Shown: positions 7,404 through 10,905 of the stretch, one piece after another
Layout: the number at the start of each line of letters is the position of its first letter
How positions within the stretch are numbered: the stretch's first letter is position 1
NCBI GenBank assembly: GCA_900549375.1
Contig: URNY01000095.1
Span: forward strand, 1-10,905
Direction of reading: 5' to 3'
DNA: 10,905 bases
Source of the DNA: an uncultured Bacteroidales bacterium
Lineage (GTDB): Bacteria; Bacteroidota; Bacteroidia; Bacteroidales; Muribaculaceae
The notes under the pieces: model-generated
What the model was told of the DNA's origin: nothing
The model's input: the letters and a program-made list of their open reading frames with translations, nothing else
The model's database searches: none
Program-made: the position numbers and the translations under genes

Positions 7404-7608
7404 AAAAGATAAAACATTACATCAGATTCTGACATCTACTCAGACAGGGACTATTGTTTGTCGATTAGCCAAAGAACTCGGTATCCCTGCATATGAAGCC
7501 TTCCGCAGATTCTTTACAAGCAAAACTTACGCTAAATTCCGTACACCGGGCTCCATAATGAGTATGCTTGGCGATCCTTCCATAGTCTATGAATTCCTTA
7601 ACGAATAA
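7396..7608 (+). CDS. Small helical cassette protein of unknown family
   Basis: A 70-aa protein starting at an ATG that overlaps the DUF3990 stop by 8 nt. It has no signal peptide or membrane segment. The middle (LAKELGIPAYEAFRRFFTS, about residues 24-42) reads as two amphipathic helices. It continues with SKTYAKF, a serine-rich turn and VYEFLNE at the end. The F-x-S-x-TY ... Y-x-F/L-L arrangement resembles small proteins I recall beside DUF3990 and DUF3791 genes, but I cannot name the family. Size, position and coupling suggest a partner or antitoxin of the DUF3990 protein; this is inference. Composition matches the two preceding genes. Confidence 0.65.
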   Translation: MSEKDKTLHQILTSTQTGTIVCRLAKELGIPAYEAFRRFFTSKTYAKFRTPGSIMSMLGDPSIVYEFLNE

Positions 7609-7729
7609 GAATATATCAGAGGCTGAACTAAATTCTTACCGGTTTAATTCCGGGAAAGAACCCACTGATGAAATGCTTGTCCAGATAATGCGAGGTAACT
7701 TTGGTGTCGCAAATCAATCTTCAAAACCT
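7589..7729 (+). pseudogene. Probable 5' remnant of a fourth cassette gene
   Basis: An ATG at 7589 overlaps the previous gene by 20 nt and opens a frame whose first residues (about 8-34) contain EAELNSYRF and SGKEPTDEMLVQIM. From memory this matches the start of a family of short Bacteroidales proteins that normally continue with a charged helical region. Here the resemblance stops after QIM (nt about 7690), and the frame continues through RGNFGVANQSSKP into the signal peptide of the next gene without a stop. I read it as the 5' end of a deleted gene joined to unrelated DNA. The alternative is a genuine 333-aa fusion (7589-8590), but that would bury a signal peptide at residue 48. Confidence 0.45.
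7696..7703 (+). promoter_or_regulatory. Candidate -7 box for the secreted protein gene
   Basis: TAACTTTG is an exact match to TAnnTTTG, 26 nt before the ATG at 7730. A TTG at 7677-7679 is 16 nt upstream, short of the usual spacing. If real, this promoter lies inside the remnant reading frame and would drive the secreted protein separately from the cassette. The same octamer recurs at 8793 and 8859. Confidence 0.4.
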
Positions 7730-8590
7730 ATGAAAAGATTTGTAACATATATTTGCGTGCTTATGGCTTGTTTAGTTTGCTGCGCAAAAGAAATAACAAT
7801 AAGCCCACAGTTTTCCGTCGGAGATACCTTGAAATACAGAACTACGGCTAAAGTGATAATGTATCACGGAAGTGATTCATTAGTCACTGTTACCAAACTT
7901 CTGCCTACAATATTTGTAGAAGCTAAGAACAACAAAGGATTTTTGTTGCGTACAATTAACAAGTTAGAAGCATTTGAAATTGAATGTACTGACCCCGAAT
8001 CAAAAGGTCTGCTTCCCGATAGGACAGAAGAATTAAACGATTTCGTAGCATCACGTATATTGCAAATTCAGTTGGATACAGATTGCCGACCTGACACGAT
8101 TCTGAATATGGAAGAAGTGAAGGAGTCGGTTCTTAACGCTTACGTAAAGATGCTTGAGCGAGAATTAGGTACGGAAATAGATGTTAACGAGGCTCCTTTT
8201 GTCATTGGCGCAGTCAGTGATATTTGCAATCAAAAGCATCTTATCGAGGAGCAATTTGGTAATATTCCTTATTTTAATTTTATTGGGATACCGCTAAAAT
8301 CCGGGAAGATACCGGCATCAATGGTGCTGACAGACAAACTTCAAACAATGTGCCATGGGCTTAAGGATTTGAAAATGGATGTTGCAGAAGGTAGTTGCGA
8401 TATGGAGTGCAGTACAGATGAAACAGATGGATTCTATTCAATAAAGGTTAAAGGGAAGAAAGGGAATACAGAAGTAGTCGGACAATTTTTATTTGCCGAT
8501 GGTATAATAGCACATGGATTTTTAAATGTAAGGGCGGAAGACGAAACCGGAAAAATCACAAGTATATTTAATATTGAACCTGCCGATTAA
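7730..8590 (+). CDS. Secreted protein of unknown function
   Basis: A 286-aa protein beginning with a clear export signal: Lys-Arg at 2-3, a hydrophobic run of about 16 residues (FVTYICVLMACLVCC), then CCA before KEITISPQ, a plausible signal peptidase I site. The LMAC and CLVC strings also leave lipoprotein processing possible. The mature part opens with SVGDTLKYRT, followed by alternating hydrophobic stretches that suggest beta structure, a helical middle (about 105-150), and two Cys in SCDMECS. I recognise no family. The ATG at 7730 is chosen over 7589 because it places the signal peptide at the N terminus. It probably acts in the periplasm or at the outer membrane. It follows the cassette without a gap, but export makes a shared function doubtful. 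Confidence 0.7.
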   Translation: MKRFVTYICVLMACLVCCAKEITISPQFSVGDTLKYRTTAKVIMYHGSDSLVTVTKLLPTIFVEAKNNKGFLLRTINKLEAFEIECTDPESKGLLPDRTEELNDFVASRILQIQLDTDCRPDTILNMEEVKESVLNAYVKMLERELGTEIDVNEAPFVIGAVSDICNQKHLIEEQFGNIPYFNFIGIPLKSGKIPASMVLTDKLQTMCHGLKDLKMDVAEGSCDMECSTDETDGFYSIKVKGKKGNTEVVGQFLFADGIIAHGFLNVRAEDETGKITSIFNIEPAD

Positions 8591-8639
8591 AGTGTATTGT
8601 TGATTCCTGTGAAGAACTCGAAGTTGTAATCTAGTGGCA

Positions 8640-8672
8640 CTCGGCGACATCTTCGTAGAAGGGGATGCCGAG
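8640..8672. repeat. Inverted repeat downstream of the secreted protein gene
   Basis: CTCGGC (8640-8645) pairs with GCCGAG (8667-8672). Inside, ATC/GAT and TTC/GAA can pair further with bulges. It lies 49 nt after the stop at 8590. No T-run follows, so a terminator role is uncertain. Confidence 0.4.
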
Positions 8673-8756
8673 AAGAAATCCTAAAGCAATCCAGACTGGC
8701 AAGCTACTGGTCAAATGTCGAACGGCTGAAGTCGTAGCCTCCGACGTAGCCTTTGA

Positions 8757-8789
8757 GTGAGATGTGATGTGCGGTCTTGGACATCTCAC
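8757..8789. repeat. Perfect 9-bp inverted repeat
   Basis: GTGAGATGT (8757-8765) is the exact reverse complement of ACATCTCAC (8781-8789), with a 15-nt loop. It sits directly upstream of a TAACTTTG box at 8793, so it could be an operator-like site, an RNA hairpin or the end of a repeat element. Confidence 0.5.
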
Positions 8790-8792
8790 AAC

Positions 8793-8800
8793 TAACTTTG
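8793..8800 (+). promoter_or_regulatory. Candidate -7 box upstream of the 150-aa gene
   Basis: TAACTTTG followed by C, an exact TAnnTTTG match 74 nt before the ATG at 8875. A second identical nonamer is at 8859. No TTTG is seen at standard -33 spacing. Confidence 0.3.
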
Positions 8801-8858
8801 CCTCGAAGTTACCGATATAATTAGAGTGGCTAAAAACACTAATTTCAGCGGAATTGAT

Positions 8859-8866
8859 TAACTTTG
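8859..8866 (+). promoter_or_regulatory. Second candidate -7 box, next to the start of the 150-aa gene
   Basis: TAACTTTG followed by C, ending 8 nt before the ATG at 8875. If active it would give an almost leaderless mRNA, so the copy at 8793 may be the more natural promoter. Confidence 0.3.
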
Positions 8867-8874
8867 CAGACATC

Positions 8875-9327
8875 ATGAATTGCCTTACAGTCATACTGAA
8901 ACCCGGATTTCATTTTAATGCCCTCGTAGAAATTGAGAGATTTCTAAAGAGGACATTGCCACAGTATGAGTATGAGAATGATGGACTATACATTGATGTT
9001 AAACCGTTAGGTGTAAGCATCAATGAACCTTATTTTCAAGTTGACTATGAAAATAAGTTATTTCTGTGTATATCATTTTTCATTAGAGATTCTTGGCTCT
9101 ATGACGAAAAAGCGTACCGACGAATACGCGATACAGTAGCAGAGATAGCAAAGGTCATAAAAACTGATGAGTGGTGGTATTCATCTGAGATACAAGGGGA
9201 TCAATACGATGATTTATCTCCTGATCAGATAGCTGAATTAATTGAGGTCGGAGAACATGTTTTGGAATACGAAGATTCCAAGAATGGTTTCTCCTCAGAT
9301 AGTATCTGGTTCGTACACGACAAATAA
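8875..9327 (+). CDS. Acidic cytoplasmic protein of unknown function
   Basis: A 150-aa protein without signal peptide or membrane segment. The ATG at 8875 is used; an in-frame TTG at 8854 would overlap the -7-like box. It is rich in Asp, Glu and aromatic residues: an N-terminal alpha/beta-looking part (LTVILKPGFHFNALVEIERFL), a strand-rich middle (LYIDV, YFQVDY, LFLCISFFI), a DEWWYSSEI segment (about 102-110), and a very acidic end. I recognise no family. Size, acidity and lack of export resemble immunity or antitoxin-type proteins, but there is no partner toxin beside it, so this is only a suggestion. It is flanked on both sides by non-coding DNA and looks like a single-gene unit. Confidence 0.65.
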   Translation: MNCLTVILKPGFHFNALVEIERFLKRTLPQYEYENDGLYIDVKPLGVSINEPYFQVDYENKLFLCISFFIRDSWLYDEKAYRRIRDTVAEIAKVIKTDEWWYSSEIQGDQYDDLSPDQIAELIEVGEHVLEYEDSKNGFSSDSIWFVHDK

Positions 9328-9352
9328 ATAGATGTTGTACGTCTTGCCGTTG

Positions 9353-9370
9353 TATCGTCGCGCAACGATA
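9353..9370. repeat. Small inverted repeat after the 150-aa gene
   Basis: TATCGT (9353-9358) pairs with ACGATA (9365-9370) around CGCGCA, and a few more pairs form across a bulge. It lies 25 nt after the stop at 9327. It might help end transcription, but no T-run follows. Confidence 0.3.
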
Positions 9371-9454
9371 ACAGTAGCGTTCGCTCCGATAAGTTGCGTG
9401 AGGCCATGAACTTGTTAAAACAAACTTTTACCTCAGCCATCTTGTTTTAATTAT

Positions 9455-9673
9455 ATGCAAGACGTTTTAATATTTGGAGGTATCGGGATAAATATCTTAG
9501 GCGCGTTATTCTTAATGGCCTACTCGATGAAATATGCATATGCTTTTCATAAATCGAAGAATGATCCTATCCATACAGAGGCTATGAAGCCGAAGTGGGC
9601 AAAAAAAAGAACGATTGGATTTGGTTTAATGACTTTCGGACTTATAATAGCTATTCTCGGTTGCGTTATCTGA
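9455..9673 (+). CDS. Small membrane protein, two predicted transmembrane segments
   Basis: A 72-aa protein starting at ATG 9455 with two hydrophobic segments: about residues 5-24 (GGIGINILGALFLMAYS region) and about 54-72 (GFGLMTFGLIIAILGCVI). They are joined by a positively charged loop (HKSKNDP..., KPKWAKKR). The charge pattern suggests an inner-membrane hairpin with the loop in the cytoplasm. No family is recognised and no cleavable signal peptide is evident. It is isolated, with 127 nt before it and 363 nt after it lacking supported genes. The amino-acid pattern is that of a real membrane protein, but a gene this short is less certain than the others. Confidence 0.6.
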   Translation: MQDVLIFGGIGINILGALFLMAYSMKYAYAFHKSKNDPIHTEAMKPKWAKKRTIGFGLMTFGLIIAILGCVI

Positions 9674-10036
9674 GGGGAAAAGCCAAAGATAGATATTATG
9701 AGACATTCCCGGGCATTTAGCATCAAGAGAAAATAATGGAGATTGTCGGGGCATAGAAAAAAGTGCTTTAACGGTACTGCGGAAGCACTACAAAGCACTC
9801 TATGGGAGGAAAGACGGGAATCGTATTAACGATTCATCATAATCTTCTGGAGATCTATGCTGATATGCTTGCCATTTACCGTAAATGAAAGGGTGCAATC
9901 ATCAAAAATGGTGAGTTTCTTAAATTCCAGTATGCTAAAATGCTTTCTTCATCGTTATTTAAAATTTTTATTTTCTATTATAGATGCGGGAAAGACCTGT
10001 ATTAGAAAGGTCGTGCCGGCTCATGCAAGGACGCTC
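9674..10036. other. 363-nt region with hairpins and no supported gene
   Basis: No gene is supported. Three inverted repeats are visible. AGTGCTTT (9762-9769) can pair with either AAGCACT (9783-9789) or AAAGCACT (9792-9799). GAATCGT (9818-9824) pairs with ACGATTC (9829-9835) around ATTA. GACCT (9994-9998) pairs with AGGTC (10008-10012) just past the minus-strand thioredoxin gene. A 38-codon minus-strand open run (about 9825-9941) reads LTIFDDCTLSFTVNG, which is protein-like, but it has no usual start codon; it may be a gene remnant. A 63-codon plus-strand frame at 9857-10048 has unconvincing composition. Confidence 0.4.
9994..10012 (-). terminator. Weak terminator-like hairpin after the thioredoxin gene
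   Basis: On the minus strand GACCT and AGGTC pair around a 9-nt loop, 24 nt after the stop of the TlpA-like gene. Further G-C pairs form outside an internal mismatch, and TTTCCCGC follows. The position is right for a terminator, but the stem is short and the T-tract poor. Confidence 0.3.
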
Positions 10037-10795
10037 TCAATGAGTTAACTCTTCGATAATGGCAACAGCCTCTGCTTGAGTCTCCTCGGAAGCACCTACT
10101 TTGGCAAAACGGACTATACCGTTTTTGTCAACAACTATAGTAAGGGGAAAGCCTTCTTGTCGGACGAGAGCCACTAAATTCGTTGCTTCCTGAAGATGCG
10201 TCCATGTAAATTTATGTTGCGTTATGACGGGAAGTATTTCCTCCCGATTATGGCGAGAAGCTGAAAGAAAAACTACATCGGGGAATCGTTCCTTCCATTC
10301 GGAGAGTATCGGCATTTCACGTCTGCATGGTCCACACTCCGTTTGCCAGAGATTGATAACAAAGATTTTACCCTTTAGCTTCTCATTGTTCCATACATTG
10401 CCGTCAATATCGGAATATTCAAACTTAACCAACGGTTCTCCGACTTTGGCTCCTATCCCTTTATACTCACCACCAGTCTGAGGCTTGCGGCCGTTATAGT
10501 CACGGATCAGCTTTTCGGCATACTTGACACGTCCTGCCGGAATGGCCTTCGCCTTAGTTGCATCATCCAGCGTGTACCCTTTGGGTAAATATACTCCGAA
10601 AACCGTTTTGCCATCAGGTGCATTGAGAATCACCATTGAAGAGCCACCGGGAAGTATTGATTCCGTAGGAACCGATTTATCAAAGAATAAGCCATCAACA
10701 ATTACGGCTGGTTCTACGAAACTGTCGTTTGGCGTTTGTGAATAGATGCTCAGACCCCCGACAAATGAAAGAAATATAGCAATAATGTATTTCAT
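10037..10795 (-). CDS. Periplasmic TlpA-like thioredoxin family protein
   Basis: A 252-aa exported thiol-disulfide protein. Residues 1-19 form a signal peptide (KY, then IIAIFLSFVGGLSIYS) with likely cleavage before Gln20. The C-terminal half (about 115-252) is a TlpA/ResA-type thioredoxin domain: VGEPLVKFEYSDIDG, then KIFVINLWQTECGPCRREMP with the redox pair Cys154 and Cys157 (CGPC), and the cis-Pro loop GFPLTI with Pro217. Such domains reduce or isomerise disulfides in the periplasm. Before it, residues about 29-73 (PAVIVDG ... MVILNAPDGKTVFGVYLP) look like the small plug-like or peptide-linker modules found in Bacteroidetes outer-membrane proteins; this is a tentative resemblance. It starts 14 nt after a T9SS-sorted protein gene on the same strand and is probably co-transcribed with it, hinting at a role in folding or use of that cargo. 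Confidence 0.88.
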   Translation of the reverse strand: MKYIIAIFLSFVGGLSIYSQTPNDSFVEPAVIVDGLFFDKSVPTESILPGGSSMVILNAPDGKTVFGVYLPKGYTLDDATKAKAIPAGRVKYAEKLIRDYNGRKPQTGGEYKGIGAKVGEPLVKFEYSDIDGNVWNNEKLKGKIFVINLWQTECGPCRREMPILSEWKERFPDVVFLSASRHNREEILPVITQHKFTWTHLQEATNLVALVRQEGFPLTIVVDKNGIVRFAKVGASEETQAEAVAIIEELTH

Positions 10796-10809
10796 GCTCG
10801 CGGATTCTC

Positions 10810-10905
10810 TTAATATATTATCACTTTATGTGCTGAATTGCCTCGACGTACGATATACAGGCCGGGGGTTAACGTATTGGCACGGGTACCGTCAATCCGG
10901 TAATA
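10810..10905 (-). CDS. C-terminal end of a T9SS type A sorted protein (truncated)
   Basis: The minus-strand frame is open from the window edge and ends at TAA (10810-10812), giving 31 residues. They read as a type A T9SS sorting domain: YRIDG, then TLTPGLYIVRRG, then HKVIIY at the terminus. The G-x-Y-[IV]-V ... K-[VI]-I pattern is diagnostic of the end of these beta-sandwich signals, which direct proteins across the outer membrane and are then removed. The nature of the exported protein lies outside the window. The gap to the TlpA-like gene is 14 nt. The match is short but very typical. Confidence 0.82.
   Translation of the reverse strand, partial: YYRIDGTRANTLTPGLYIVRRGNSAHKVIIY

Larger units (their letters stand above)
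8591..8853. other. Structured stretch without a supported gene
   Basis: No convincing gene starts here. It contains two inverted repeats (8640-8672 and 8757-8789), a tandem-like CGTAGCCT pair separated by a few bases (about 8733-8752), and the 9-mer CTCGAAGTT at both 8617-8625 and 8802-8810. An open minus-strand frame (8631-8894) crosses it and ends in a hydrophobic segment (WIALGFLLG), but it covers the start of the plus-strand gene at 8875 and matches nothing I know. Possibilities are a small mobile or repetitive element, a structured RNA or a decayed gene. Confidence 0.4.

Noticed and set aside
8631..8894. Minus-strand frame of 87 codons with a hydrophobic segment
   Set aside because: It overlaps the start of the plus-strand gene at 8875, has no recognisable relative and crosses hairpins; kept only as a possible remnant in the description of the region.
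9295..9414. Minus-strand open run reading TVIVARRYNGKTYNIYLF
   Set aside because: It looks protein-like but has no usual start codon and overlaps the 150-aa gene end; too weak to call a gene or pseudogene.
9225..9440. Minus-strand frame of 71 codons between the 150-aa gene and the small membrane protein gene
   Set aside because: Composition (runs of Thr, Ser, Arg) is not protein-like, and it lies largely opposite a better gene.
9674..10036. CRISPR array or tRNA gene in the larger gaps
   Set aside because: No regularly spaced repeats of 25-40 nt and no cloverleaf-like sequence were found in this gap or elsewhere in the window.
9857..10048. Plus-strand frame of 63 codons in the gap
   Set aside because: Hydrophobic and Phe/Leu-rich from AT-rich DNA, overlaps the end of the thioredoxin gene on the other strand, and has no promoter or family support.

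Overview
The window looks like chromosomal DNA from a gut-type member of the Bacteroidales, most probably Muribaculaceae or a relative. This rests on Bacteroidetes-style -7 boxes (TAnnTTTG), initiation sites without Shine-Dalgarno sequences, Bacteroidales-like HutH and pyruvate phosphate dikinase sequences, and a C-terminal type IX secretion (T9SS) sorting signal at the right edge. The T9SS signal argues against Bacteroides itself. The placement is inferred; no marker gene fixes it.

Left third (2-3805): housekeeping genes. A 5'-truncated histidine ammonia-lyase (hutH) is followed 13 nt later by a TM1586-type nitroreductase-like gene. The 3' end of that gene overlaps, tail to tail, the end of a 23S rRNA uracil-5-methyltransferase (rlmD) on the minus strand. 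A 277-nt divergent intergenic region then carries candidate promoters for rlmD and ppdK. Inside the nitroreductase gene is a perfect 14-bp inverted repeat.

Middle (3806-6609): ppdK, complete at 905 aa, followed by a perfect 15-bp hairpin that is probably its terminator.

Accessory stretch (6623-9673): visibly more AT-rich. A tight three-gene cassette comes first: a DUF3791 protein, a DUF3990 protein with a putative ADP-ribosyltransferase fold, and a 70-aa helical protein, with an 8-nt overlap at each junction. This looks like an uncharacterised toxin-antitoxin or defence-type module. A fourth overlapping reading frame appears to be a truncated cassette gene. It runs without a stop into an unrecognised secreted protein whose own signal peptide, and a possible promoter, lie inside the frame. 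Next come a structured non-coding stretch, a 150-aa unrecognised acidic protein and a 72-aa protein with two membrane segments.

Right end (9674-10905): a 363-nt gap with several small hairpins and no supported gene. On the minus strand follow a periplasmic TlpA-like thioredoxin protein and, 14 nt upstream of it, the C-terminal end of a T9SS-exported protein. These two probably form an operon. The hut, rlmD and ppdK genes are metabolic or translational core; the accessory block between ppdK and the thioredoxin gene holds most of the uncharacterised material.
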